Below, piece by piece: positions 38,258 to 55,761 of a stretch of DNA of 64,000 bases. The notes under the pieces are model-generated. The model ran no database searches and was not told where the DNA came from. It saw only the letters and a list, made by a program, of their open reading frames with translations. How positions within the stretch are numbered: position 1 is the stretch's first letter; the number at the start of each line of letters is the position of its first letter. The translations under genes were made by a program, and so were the position numbers. Where the stretch lies: positions 992,001 to 1,056,000 of the forward strand of contig CAWDUC010000020.1 in the NCBI GenBank assembly GCA_963805405.1, written 5' to 3'. This stretch comes from JAEUMG01 sp963805405 (GTDB taxonomy: Bacteria > Pseudomonadota > Alphaproteobacteria > Rhizobiales > Aestuariivirgaceae).

Positions 38258-39001
38258 ATGTCTCTCCCCATCCTCGCAATTGCAGCACTCTTCATATTCC
38301 TCGCGGCCATTGTCCGCGGCTATTCGGGATTCGGATTTTCGCTGCTTGCGATCACGTCCCTGAGCCTCGTGCTTGAGCCTGCCCAGATCGTTCCGTCGAT
38401 CTTCATGCTCGAGATCGCGGCAAGCCTGCATCTGCTGCCCAGCATCTGGCGGGACGTGCATTGGCGATCGCTGATCCCCCTCATCGGCGGGTGCCTCGTC
38501 GCGACGCCCTTCGGGGTGATGCTCCTGGCATCCGTACCCCCTGCCCCAATGCAGCTCGCGCTCTCTGTCTTCGTGCTGGTCGCGACTGTTCTTTTATGGC
38601 GCGGCTTTGCACTCAAAAGTATTCCTGGAACCGCTGGCGCGGTTGCGGCCGGAGGGGCTGCCGGTTTTGGCAACGGCGCCTTCGGAATCGCCGGGCCGCC
38701 AGTCATTCTTTTCTATTTTTCTTCGCCCGCGGGGCATGCCATGGGACGCGCCTCCCTCATCGCATTCTTCCTCGCCACCGATCTTATCGGACTTCCGCTC
38801 CTCGCGCGCGAAGGATTGGTGACTGCCGACGCCTTCTACAGGGCGGTAATTTTTCTCGTGCCGCTCATCGCCGGCGTGTGGATCGGGGCGCGCAGCTTCA
38901 AGACTGCCGATCCGGCGCGCTTCCGACTGATGATACTCGGCCTTCTTGCTTTCCTCGCCATCCTCATCGGCGGCAAGGCGATGTGGGCGCTGCTCCAATG
39001 A
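38258..39001 (+). CDS. TSUP (TauE/SafE) family membrane permease
   Basis: 247 residues with about eight helices arranged as two repeats. Signature segments are FIFLAAIVRGYSGFGFSLLAI in the first repeat and GGAAGFGNGAFGIAGPPVILFYFSS in the second, each with the Gly-rich helix that lines the TSUP substrate path. The family exports or takes up sulfite, sulfoacetate, taurine-derived anions or similar small anions. It is co-directional with the aminotransferase. Confidence 0.85.
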   Translation: MSLPILAIAALFIFLAAIVRGYSGFGFSLLAITSLSLVLEPAQIVPSIFMLEIAASLHLLPSIWRDVHWRSLIPLIGGCLVATPFGVMLLASVPPAPMQLALSVFVLVATVLLWRGFALKSIPGTAGAVAAGGAAGFGNGAFGIAGPPVILFYFSSPAGHAMGRASLIAFFLATDLIGLPLLAREGLVTADAFYRAVIFLVPLIAGVWIGARSFKTADPARFRLMILGLLAFLAILIGGKAMWALLQ

Positions 39002-39003
39002 AA

Positions 39004-39029
39004 AACCCGGCGGATCGCTCCGCCGGGTT
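39004..39029. terminator. Intrinsic terminator of the rpoBC operon
   Basis: Perfect 11-bp stem AACCCGGCGGA / TCCGCCGGGTT with a TCGC tetraloop. Read on the minus strand it follows the rpoC stop by 23 bases and is followed by TTTTTC, a classic Rho-independent terminator. On the plus strand it comes right after the TSUP stop, so it may also stop that transcript. Confidence 0.85.
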
Positions 39030-39052
39030 CTGAAGATTGTCTATAGGTGCGA

Positions 39053-43217
<4,165 letters not shown>

Positions 43218-43322
43218 GGGTCACTCGTCTCCTTGATGCGGGGCCATTTCCCGCGGGTGAAAATCAGTACGCTGTCACGGTAGTCAGGGCCGGCATGCCT
43301 CGAGGCGCGCCGGCCCGCTTGA

Positions 43323-47420
<4,098 letters not shown>

Positions 47421-47522
47421 GTGTTTTCCTTAGGTAGTATTTCAACAAGCCAATTCAACGGCTTGCCCAAGCCCCTCTTTCGAGGGACTTGAGCAAACCG
47501 TTGTCAAAGAACAACTTATGAC

Positions 47523-47552
47523 GACCGGCTCCGGGTTTAACCGGAGCCGGTC
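47523..47552 (-). promoter_or_regulatory. Hairpin in the rplL-rpoB intergenic region
   Basis: Perfect 12-bp stem GACCGGCTCCGG / CCGGAGCCGGTC with a 6-base loop, starting 9 bases after the rplL stop on the minus strand. It has no T run, so it is more likely an attenuator or RNA-processing site than a full terminator. Its place matches the known attenuator between rplL and rpoB in enteric bacteria. Confidence 0.6.
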
Positions 47553-47560
47553 GGAATGCA

Positions 47561-47935
47561 CTACTTCAGCTCGACGGTGGCGCCTGCCGCTTCGAGCTTC
47601 TTCTTCATCGCCTCGGCGTCCGCTTTGTTCGCGCCTTCCTTCACAGGCTTGGGCGCGCCCTCGACCAGGTCCTTGGCTTCCTTGAGGCCAAGGCCGGTGA
47701 TCGCACGGACTTCCTTGATGACTTCGATCTTCTTTTCGCCGGCCTTGGTCAGGACAACGGTGAACTCGGTCTTCTCTTCGACCGGAGCAGCGGCAGCACC
47801 ACCGCCGGCAGCGGCAACAGCCACCGGAGCAGCGGCAGAAACGCCCCACTTCTCTTCAAGCAGCTTCGAGAGTTCGGCGGCTTCGAGCACGGTCAGGCTC
47901 GAAAGCTCGTCGACGATTTTGGAAAGATCAGCCAT
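47561..47935 (-). CDS. rplL: 50S ribosomal protein L7/L12
   Basis: 124 residues. The N-terminal dimer domain (LSKIVDELSSLTVLEAAELSKLLEEKWGV), an Ala/Gly/Pro hinge and the C-terminal factor-binding domain (EKTEFTVVLTKAGEKKIEVIKEVRAITGLGLKEAKDLVEGAPKPVKEG) are all present. It forms the stalk with L10. Confidence 0.98.
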   Translation of the reverse strand: MADLSKIVDELSSLTVLEAAELSKLLEEKWGVSAAAPVAVAAAGGGAAAAPVEEKTEFTVVLTKAGEKKIEVIKEVRAITGLGLKEAKDLVEGAPKPVKEGANKADAEAMKKKLEAAGATVELK

Positions 47936-47995
47936 TTAACTTTCTCACTTTCAATCGGTTGAACCTATTTGTCTTTGTCGTCAAAAGGCGAGCCG

Positions 47996-48514
47996 TCAGG
48001 CGGCCTTGTCTTTGGTGGCATGGGCATTCAGGACACGCGCCAGCTGACCGGCAGGCGCCTGCAGCACACCCGCGATGCGGGTAGCCGGCGCCTGGATCAG
48101 GCCAACGAGCTTCGCACGGAGTTGATCCAGCGAAGGCAGGTCGGCAAGTGCCTTGACTGCAGCGGCATCCATCACGGACTTGCCCAGGGCGCCGCCGAGG
48201 ATCACGAACTTTTCGTTCGCCTTGGCGAAATCCGAGGCTACCTTTGGTGCCGCGACCGGATCATTGGCGTATGCGACCATGGTCGGACCTGAGAACAGGT
48301 CCTTCAATCCGGCTGCGTCAGTGCCATCCAGAGCAAGTTTCGCAAGACGGTTCTTCGCGACCTTAACGGTCGCGCCCGCCTGGGCCATCTTGCCGCGCAG
48401 GTCGTTGACCTGGTTGACAGTCAGTCCCTTGTTGTGGGCCACGACGATCACGGTGGTGTTCGAAAACACCTCGTGAAGCGAGGTGACGAGCTCTTTCTTT
48501 TCGGCTCTATCCAC
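47996..48514 (-). CDS. rplJ: 50S ribosomal protein L10, GTG start
   Basis: 172 residues starting at GTG 48514 (VDRAEKKELVTSLHEVF), chosen because AAGGAGAGAG lies just upstream; the frame is open further but without homology. Core segments VIVVAHNKGLTVNQVNDLRGKM and VKVAKNRLAKLAL identify L10, and the C-terminal helix that binds L12 dimers follows. Confidence 0.95.
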   Translation of the reverse strand: MDRAEKKELVTSLHEVFSNTTVIVVAHNKGLTVNQVNDLRGKMAQAGATVKVAKNRLAKLALDGTDAAGLKDLFSGPTMVAYANDPVAAPKVASDFAKANEKFVILGGALGKSVMDAAAVKALADLPSLDQLRAKLVGLIQAPATRIAGVLQAPAGQLARVLNAHATKDKAA

Positions 48515-48859
48515 TTGCTCTCTCCTTTTTGGCGTCTGCCGCTCTGCGGCAGGACACCGGTGGACAAACCGCCCGAACTCGACCCACGCTATGGCAGGCG
48601 AGCCGCGAGCGGCGCTCACTTGCCTGTCCCCCCATGTCCGCTTGGCGGCGCACAGGGTAGGTAAGGTTCAAACCGATCTTAACCTCTCAGCGAGGCGTTG
48701 ATCCCTTTGATCCCATCTCATGCGGGCTTGGTGGTTTAAGCAGGGATTCCCCCTGCGCCAGCAATCTCGGACAGGTGCCGGAAGATTTCAGAAAAAACTC
48801 CGAAACTCCGGCTAACCGATTGAGGAAACTAGATTTCCTCAATCGGAAACGCGTATCTA
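48515..48859 (-). promoter_or_regulatory. Leader region of rplJ (L10 leader)
   Basis: 345 bases without a gene between rplA and rplJ. In most bacteria this interval encodes the L10 leader RNA that L10-L12 bind to repress rplJL. Several inverted repeats are visible here, including the 13-bp stem at 48816-48846. The assignment rests mainly on position. Confidence 0.55.
48816..48846 (-). terminator. 13-bp stem hairpin after rplA
   Basis: Perfect inverted repeat CCGATTGAGGAAA / TTTCCTCAATCGG with a 5-base loop, 14 bases after the rplA stop. On the minus strand a TTTTTT run comes about 18 bases after the stem, so it may be a partial terminator separating rplKA from rplJL, or the first element of the L10 leader. 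Confidence 0.6.
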
Positions 48860-49561
48860 TCAAGCAGCGGTGGTGATGCTGCCGAGGTCCAGCTTCAGGC
48901 CAGGCCCCATCGTCGAAGATATGGACACTTTCTTGACGAAGGTGCCCTTGGCGCCTTGCGGCTTGGCCTTGAGCACAGCATCGACGAAAGCGCGGACATT
49001 GCCGGCGATCTGGTCTTCCGAGAAGCTCGCCTTGCCGACGCCGGCCTGGACGATCCCGGCTTTCTCGACACGGAACTCGACCGCGCCGCCCTTGGCCGCC
49101 TTGATCGCCGCCGTCACATCCATCGTAACCGTGCCGACCTTCGGGTTCGGCATCATGCCGCGCGGGCCCAAAACCTTACCAAGACGGCCGACCAGGCCCA
49201 TCATGTCCGGCGTCGCGATGCAGCGATCGAAATCGATCGTGCCCTTGCTGACGATCTCGACGAGATCTTCGGCGCCGACGACGTCAGCGCCCGCCTTCTT
49301 TGCTTCTTCGGCCTTGGCGCCCTTGGCGAAGACACCAACACGCATGTTGCGACCGGAACCATTCGGCAGGTTGCACACCCCACGAACCATCTGGTCGGCA
49401 TGGCGCGGATCGACGCCCAGGTTCATGGCGATCTCGACGGTTTCGTCGAACTTCGCTTGAGCCCGGCTCTTGACCAGCTTAACTGCCTCATCCAGTCCAT
49501 AAAACTTAGCGCGATCAACTTCTTCGGCGGTCTTCTTGATCCGTTTTGGAGCGTTTGCCAT
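48860..49561 (-). CDS. rplA: 50S ribosomal protein L1
   Basis: 233 residues. LVKSRAQAKFDETVEIAMNLGVDPRHADQMVRG, the VGVFAKGAKAEEAKKAGAD segment and MMGLVGRLGKVLGPRGMMPNPKVGT are L1 hallmarks. It forms the mobile E-site stalk and autoregulates rplKA in model bacteria. It starts 5 bases after the rplK stop. Confidence 0.98.
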   Translation of the reverse strand: MANAPKRIKKTAEEVDRAKFYGLDEAVKLVKSRAQAKFDETVEIAMNLGVDPRHADQMVRGVCNLPNGSGRNMRVGVFAKGAKAEEAKKAGADVVGAEDLVEIVSKGTIDFDRCIATPDMMGLVGRLGKVLGPRGMMPNPKVGTVTMDVTAAIKAAKGGAVEFRVEKAGIVQAGVGKASFSEDQIAGNVRAFVDAVLKAKPQGAKGTFVKKVSISSTMGPGLKLDLGSITTAA

Positions 49562-49566
49562 AGCCC

Positions 49567-49998
49567 TTACTCCACCACTTCCAGGCCCATCGAACGGGCC
49601 GATCCGGCGATCTCGCGAGCCGCCGCATCGATGTCACGGGCATTCATGCCCTTGATCTTCTTCTCGGCGATCTCACGGCACTGCGCCATGGTCACCTGCC
49701 CAACCGGCGCGGCCTTGCCGGGCTCCTTCGATCCTGCAGTCAGCTTCGCCGCCTTCTTCAGGAAGTAGGATGCCGGCGGGGAGCGCATCTCGAATGTGAA
49801 GGACTTGTCCTGATAGGCGGTGATCACCACCGGCACAGGCGAGCCCGGCTCCATCTGCTGCGTCTGGGCGTTGAAAGCCTTGCAGAATTCCATGATATTC
49901 AGACCGCGTTGACCGAGCGCTGGGCCGATCGGCGGCGACGGATTCGCTTGCCCTGCAGGCACCTGCAATTTTACGTAACCTACGATTTTCTTTGCCAT
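49567..49998 (-). CDS. rplK: 50S ribosomal protein L11
   Basis: 143 residues. MAKKIVGYVKLQVPAGQANPSPPIGPALGQRGLNIMEFCKAFN and the thiostrepton-site Pro region are typical; the C-terminal domain binds the 23S GTPase centre. It lies 97 bases after nusG. Confidence 0.98.
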   Translation of the reverse strand: MAKKIVGYVKLQVPAGQANPSPPIGPALGQRGLNIMEFCKAFNAQTQQMEPGSPVPVVITAYQDKSFTFEMRSPPASYFLKKAAKLTAGSKEPGKAAPVGQVTMAQCREIAEKKIKGMNARDIDAAAREIAGSARSMGLEVVE

Positions 49999-50095
49999 TC
50001 TCTTTCCCTCACCGGCTCTGGGCCGGGCTTGTTGAGGTTAGTGGTCCGGTTGCCCGAAGGCCTGCCTCCCACCGTTCAATCCCAGTTCTTAAAGG

Positions 50096-50629
50096 TCACC
50101 GGACCTTTTCGACTTGGGTATATTCGAGTTCGACTGGCGTCGGCCGGCCGAAGATCGAAACCGCTACCTTAAGCCGGGCGCGTTGCTCATCGACCTCTTC
50201 GACCAACCCGCTGAAGGAGGCGAAGGGGCCGTCTGCAACCCGGACTTGTTCCCCGACCTCGAAGGAAATCGGAGCGCGTGGACGTTCCACGCCTTCGGCT
50301 ACCTGATTGAGGATGCGGGCCGCTTCCGCGTCAGTGATCGATACCGGACGGTTGTCCGATCCAAGAAAGCCGGTCACTTTCGGGGTGTTCTTGATTAAAT
50401 GGTATGCCTGGTCGGTCATTTCCATCTTAACAAGCACGTAGCCCGGAAAAAACCTGCGCTGGCTCTTGATCTTGCGGCCACGGCGCATCTCGACGATCTC
50501 TTCCGTCGGGACGAGCACCTGCTCGAAGAGTTCGCCCAGGCCCTTCTGCGCGGCCTGCTCCTTGATGGAGTCGGCCACCTTGTTCTCGAAGTTCGAGTAG
50601 GCGTGAACGATGTACCAGCGCTTGCTCAT
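50096..50629 (-). CDS. nusG: Transcription termination/antitermination factor NusG
   Basis: 177 residues. The N-terminal RNA-polymerase-binding NGN domain (RWYIVHAYSNFENKVADSIKEQA; RKIKSQRRFFPGYVLVKMEM) and the C-terminal KOW domain (FEVGEQVRVADGPFASFSGLVEEVDEQRARLKVAVSIFGRPTPVELEYTQVEKV) are clear. It links RNA polymerase to Rho or to S10. Confidence 0.98.
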   Translation of the reverse strand: MSKRWYIVHAYSNFENKVADSIKEQAAQKGLGELFEQVLVPTEEIVEMRRGRKIKSQRRFFPGYVLVKMEMTDQAYHLIKNTPKVTGFLGSDNRPVSITDAEAARILNQVAEGVERPRAPISFEVGEQVRVADGPFASFSGLVEEVDEQRARLKVAVSIFGRPTPVELEYTQVEKVR

Positions 50630-50651
50630 ATGTTTCCGCCGCTCCTGCCCA

Positions 50652-50846
50652 CTAGATTCCGAACAGGATCTTGTTGACGCCCCACTGCAGGGCCATGTCG
50701 ACGACGAGGAAAAACACCGATGCGAGGGCGACCATGATCATCACCATGACCGTGGTGATCAGCGTTTCCTTGCGGCTCGGCCAAGTCACCTTGGCCGCTT
50801 CCTCGCGGACTTCCTGCAGGAACTCTATCGGGTTTGTCTTGGCCAT
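50652..50846 (-). CDS. secE: Preprotein translocase subunit SecE
   Basis: 64 residues, single transmembrane helix. NPIEFLQEVREEAAKVTWPSRKETLITTVMVMI is the SecE consensus: an amphipathic helix, the conserved VTWPSR turn and the membrane span. It is the clamp around SecY. It lies between tRNA-Trp and nusG. Confidence 0.97.
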   Translation of the reverse strand: MAKTNPIEFLQEVREEAAKVTWPSRKETLITTVMVMIMVALASVFFLVVDMALQWGVNKILFGI

Positions 50847-50862
50847 TATCTTTCTTTCGAAC

Positions 50863-50938
<76 letters not shown>

Positions 50939-50950
50939 ATCCTGTCGCGG

Positions 50951-52141
<1,191 letters not shown>

Positions 52142-52177
52142 ATTGTTCTATCCTATTGTATAGACCGGCATTTTTAG

Positions 52178-52251
52178 TGGAGCGGGTGAGGGGAATCGAA
52201 CCCCCGTCTTTAGCTTGGAAGGCTATTGCTCTACCATTGAGCTACACCCGC
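52178..52251 (-). tRNA. tRNA-Gly (anticodon TCC)
   Basis: 74-base cloverleaf with encoded CCA. Acceptor GCGGGTG pairs with CACCCGC, anticodon loop CTTCCAA, T arm CGGGGGTTCGATTCCCC. Between tRNA-Tyr and tuf, 36 bases before the tuf start. Confidence 0.97.
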
Positions 52252-52315
52252 CCGGGAATTCGCTTCTACCTCCTCGACCTCGACTGCGGACGTTCAGCCC
52301 ACAACCCCAACGCGA

Positions 52316-52400
52316 TGGTGGGGGAAGTAGGACTCGAACCTACGAAGGCGAAGCCAGCGGATTTACAGTCCGCCCCCTTTGCCGCTCGGGACATTCCCCC
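52316..52400 (-). tRNA. tRNA-Tyr (anticodon GTA)
   Basis: 85-base class II tRNA with encoded CCA and a long variable arm (GCTGGCTTCGCCTTC region). Acceptor GGGGGAA pairs with TTCCCCC, anticodon loop CTGTAAA. First gene of the tyrT-glyT-tuf transcription unit. Confidence 0.97.
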
Positions 52401-52471
52401 AAATCGCCGTTGGATTGCTTTGAGCCAAACGCCAGCGAGCCCGGGTTTAGCCCGGGCCCAGATCGGGGCGC

Positions 52472-52500
52472 TTTATGCGCGGGATGGTAAAGCGTGTCAA
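52472..52500 (-). promoter_or_regulatory. Sigma70-type promoter of the tRNA-Tyr/tRNA-Gly/tuf unit
   Basis: On the minus strand, consensus TTGACA (52500-52495) and CATAAA (52477-52472) are 17 bases apart, about 70 bases before tRNA-Tyr. An inverted repeat GCCCGGG/CCCGGGC lies in the leader near 52440-52460. The rlmB start is only 30 bases away on the other strand. Confidence 0.75.
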
Positions 52501-52529
52501 CGGGAAAAAGACCGTGTAGAAGCAGCCGG

Positions 52530-53264
52530 ATGAGCGCTATCCACCGCGAAAATCCGCAAGCCCCCGAATTCGACCTGCTCTACGGGATTCACACCGTAGC
52601 AGAGGCTCTGAACAACCCCAAAAGAAAGTTCGTTGAGCTGCTCGCCACGAAGAATGCGGCAGCGCAACTCGCCGAAGAGATCGCCAAGCGCGGACTGACC
52701 GTAGAAGAGACAAATCCGAAGGCATTGGATCGTCTGACGGGACCCGATGCAGTCCATCAAGGGGTTGTTCTCAAGGCGAAATCGCTTGTCCAACCCAGGC
52801 TCGACCAAATTCCTCGGCACGGCATTGTCGTCATGCTCGACCAGGTGACCGATCCGCACAATGTCGGCGCGATCATGAGGACTTGCGCCGCCTTCGCTGT
52901 GACCGCTCTGGTGGCGACTGCACGGCACAGTCCGGAAGCCTCAGGCGTTCTTCTCAAGGCCGCCTCGGGGGCGTATGAGCTTGTTCCCTTTGTAAAAATT
53001 ACCAATCTTTCCAGAGGGATGGAGGAGCTTCGCGGCTACGGCTTCAGGCTGGTCGGGCTTGACAGCGAGGCCGAGACGAAGCTCGCCGATGTCGACAAGA
53101 CCCCTCCTCTCGCTCTCGTCCTTGGGGCAGAAGGAAAAGGCCTGCGGCAATTGACGAAACAGACTTGCGACGTGGTGGCGCGGCTCGATCTTCCCGGCTC
53201 GATCCAGAGCCTCAATGTGTCCAATGCCGCGGCGATCGCACTGGCCGAGCTCAACCGACGCTGA
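52530..53264 (+). CDS. rlmB: 23S rRNA (guanosine(2251)-2'-O)-methyltransferase (TrmH/SpoU family)
   Basis: 244 residues from ATG 52530. The N-terminal substrate-binding part (LLYGIHTVAEALNNPKRKFVELLA) is followed by the SPOUT fold with its three motifs: VMLDQVTDPHNVGAIMRTCAAF, ALVLGAEGKGLRQLTKQTCD and LDLPGSIQSLNVSNAAAIALAEL, forming the trefoil knot that binds SAM. It modifies G2251 in the P loop. It is divergent from the tRNA-Tyr unit. Confidence 0.93.
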   Translation: MSAIHRENPQAPEFDLLYGIHTVAEALNNPKRKFVELLATKNAAAQLAEEIAKRGLTVEETNPKALDRLTGPDAVHQGVVLKAKSLVQPRLDQIPRHGIVVMLDQVTDPHNVGAIMRTCAAFAVTALVATARHSPEASGVLLKAASGAYELVPFVKITNLSRGMEELRGYGFRLVGLDSEAETKLADVDKTPPLALVLGAEGKGLRQLTKQTCDVVARLDLPGSIQSLNVSNAAAIALAELNRR

Positions 53265-53339
53265 ACTGCGCCAAGCGATTGGTGCGGTTGTGAAATTGTG
53301 GGAGGCGGCAAGGCCCTAAATCGGTTAAACGCAGCGGCG

Positions 53340-54552
53340 ATGAGCACGGTTGCCCTCGACGAGAAAAGCAATACGCAGACGACTGCCATGGCGGTGCTGG
53401 TGGCGCTGTCGCTGTCGCACATGCTCAACGACACGATGCAGTCGCTACTGCCCTCGATCTACCCGATCCTGAAACAAAGCTATGCTCTAGATTTTGGCCA
53501 GATCGGCTTGATAACATTAGCTTTTCAGATGACAGCCTCGATCCTTCAGCCGATCGTCGGGCTGGTCACCGACCGCTATCCGATGCCCTATTCGGCGGCC
53601 GCCGGCATGGGGCTGACGGTCAGCGAACTCGTTCTGCTTGCCTTCGCGCATTCCTATCCGTTCCTGCTGCTTGCGGCTTGTCTCGTAGGGCTCGGATCAT
53701 CGGTTTTTCACCCCAAATCATCGCGCATTGCGCGGCTTGCCTCAGGCGGCCGGCACGGCTTTGCACAGTCGCTCTTTCAGGTCGGGGGCAATGTCGGCTC
53801 GGCGATGGGGCCTCTGCTCGCCGCGCTGATTATCCTGCCGTTTGGCCAGGCCAGTGTCAGCTGGTTCACAAGCATCGGCGTTATCGCCATGATTTTATTG
53901 AGCTTTGCCGGTCGCTGGTATGCCGTTCACGGGACCCGCCGGCTGAAGGCGACGCCCAAGACGGGGGCCGAGACGCTGCCCCGGCGCCGGGTGGTCGGGG
54001 CAATCTGCGTACTGGTCGCGCTGGTCTTCTCGAAGTTCTTCTACATGTCGAGCCTCGGCAACTATCTCACCTTCTATCTCATTGAAACGTTTCATGTTTC
54101 TGTCCAGAGCGCGCAGCTTTATCTGTTCGTTTTCCTGGCCGCGGTGGCGGCCGGCACCTTCCTCGGCGGTCCGATCGGCGACCGGTTCGGGCGCAAATAT
54201 GTGATCTGGTTTTCAATTTTGGGCGTGTTGCCGTTCACCCTGATGCTGCCGCACGCCAATCTCTTCTGGACCTTGGTCCTCGCCATGATCACCGGAGCTC
54301 ATCTTGTCATCGGCCTTCTCGGCAATTCTCGTTTACGCTCAAGAGCTTGTGCCAGGCCGGGTCGGTCTGGTTGCAGGCCTTTTCTTCGGCCTTGCCTTCG
54401 GCATGGGCGGCCTGGGCGCGGCGCTTCTCGGCGAGCTTGCTGACCGTACAAGTATCGGATTTGTCTATCAGATTTGCGCTTTTCTGCCGGCGATCGGGAT
54501 TGTCGCGTGGTTCCTGCCGGATCTCAAGCGCAAGCCTCCTGCCAAGGCTTAA
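53340..54552 (+). CDS. MFS transporter, fosmidomycin-resistance (Fsr) type, one frameshift
   Basis: About 403 residues, twelve helices. The N-terminal SLSHMLNDTMQSLLPSIYPILK is characteristic of the Fsr subgroup, followed by HPKSSRIARLASGGRHGFAQSLFQVGGNVGSAMGP and GGPIGDRFGRKYVIW, the inter-domain motif A. One extra base at about 54297 shifts the frame; LILSSAFSAILVYAQELVPG continues to the end. The family exports drugs or small organic molecules; the substrate is unknown. Confidence 0.85.
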
Positions 54553-54557
54553 GCCGC

Positions 54558-54588
54558 TTGTCAGGCCCGGCAGGCGCGGCGCTATCTA
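54558..54588 (+). promoter_or_regulatory. Possible promoter of tRNA-Thr
   Basis: TTGTCA (54558) and TATCTA (54583) upstream of the tRNA. The 19-base spacing is long, so this is a tentative call based on position. Confidence 0.35.
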
Positions 54589-54598
54589 GGCCCGAAAT

Positions 54599-54674
<76 letters not shown>

Positions 54675-54703
54675 GTATTTTTCGCCGCGTTTTGACGCGC
54701 CCC

Positions 54704-54726
54704 AAGGGCGGTTTGAGGCCCTTTTT
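54704..54726 (+). terminator. Intrinsic terminator after tRNA-Thr
   Basis: 6-bp stem AAGGGC / GCCCTT with an 8-base loop, running straight into a TTTTT tract. It lies 30 bases after the tRNA 3' end. Confidence 0.75.
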
Positions 54727-54789
54727 ACCCCCGAATATCTCATTCTTAGCGACACGCTTTGGTCCGACTTCGCGCGCTGCAAAACATTT

Positions 54790-54843
54790 TGAACGGTCAT
54801 TCATTTCGTTATTCTGCAGAACGTCGAAATGAACGGGCGTTCA
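54790..54843. promoter_or_regulatory. Pair of TetR-operator-like palindromes
   Basis: TGAACGGTCATTCA (54790-54803) and TGAACGGGCGTTCA (54830-54843) share the same half-sites and lie exactly 40 bases apart. The second is a perfect TGAACG-NN-CGTTCA palindrome, like operators of AcrR/TtgR-type repressors. No regulator or intact efflux gene follows. The region 54727-55150 holds no gene I can support; a short hydrophobic frame (LIALLILSVVLSS, near 54905) could be a decayed signal peptide. Confidence 0.35.
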
Positions 54844-55160
54844 GTACGATCGGTGAGATGCCCTACATTGTGCTTAAAATTTGCGCAGGTCAAACCCGCG
54901 AGGCGGCCTTATCGCGCTGCTTATCCTCTCGGTGGTCCTGTCGTCGGGTCCTGCGGCGATGACGATACGCATGCTGATCTGGAAGCGCGCAATCCGGCCG
55001 CCGGAAGCGGATGCACTGACGGCAAATCCCGGAACCGCGGTGCGGGCCGGGCGATTGGTCTGGACAGCAAGGTTATTCGCAATTCGGTAAAGCACTCTCT
55101 GCTAAAGAGGATGCTGGACATGCGGGGTCGCTCAGCAAGCCGCCCGCGACGGAGGATCAA

Positions 55161-55646
55161 ATGGTTCGGATGTCATTGCTCGGACGTGTCGGCGGCCTCG
55201 CGGCGGTGCTCGCATTGGGTGCGGAAATAGCCCCTGCCCTCGCCATGCCGATCGCCAAGCTGGCGCCGGCGTCCTTCGTCGCCGACGCCGCGCCGGAGTT
55301 TGCCCGCGTCGCCTATGACGCGCCGCGACGGCCCTACTGCAAGCTTGAAAGCCAGCGGCATTTCCAGGACTGAAATCCCGGGCGCTATGATGAGTGGAAC
55401 GGTGTCGGCCCCTACAAGCACAAGCATTTCGGCGGCCATCGCTGGCACGACCTCAACTACAATGGCTGCGCGCCGTGGTGGCAGCCGGAGACTTATGGCT
55501 CAACCGCCGCGCGCCGCGCCTTCAAGCAGGCCAATGACAATCCGCATGTGCGCTGGTGCTTCAAGCGCCACAACAGCTATGATCCGTCCACGGACAGTTA
55601 TACGACCTATGACGGGCGGCAGAAGCGATGCGTGGGGCCGAAGTAG
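55161..55646 (+). pseudogene. BA14K-like secreted protein with an in-frame TGA
   Basis: 161 codons read in one frame with a single stop at 55371. GGAGG lies 5 bases before ATG 55161. The N-terminus is a signal peptide (LLGRVGGLAAVLALGAEIAPALA). Directly after the TGA, in the same frame, comes a Trp/Tyr/Gly-rich segment (NPGRYDEWNGVGPYKHKHFGG) and the BA14K-type ending VRWCFKRHNSYDPSTDSYTTYDG...KRC. The context (FQD-stop-NPGRYDEW) suggests a TGG Trp codon changed to TGA. Either a recent nonsense mutation or a base error. BA14K proteins are small Rhizobiales envelope or lectin-like proteins. Confidence 0.7.
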
Positions 55647-55761
55647 ATGAACTGGCGCTTGTCTCCGCGCAATGGCTCAAGAGCATGCGCAAGGCTGCTT
55701 GGCTCCTGTTTTGAGCTACTAATTCGCGCTATTGGTCTCTCCGTTGATCGGAGTAAGCGCA

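Noticed and set aside
55371..55373. Selenocysteine at the in-frame TGA of the BA14K-like gene
   Set aside because: The family has no selenoprotein members known to me, no SECIS-like stem stands out after the codon, and the context favours Trp.
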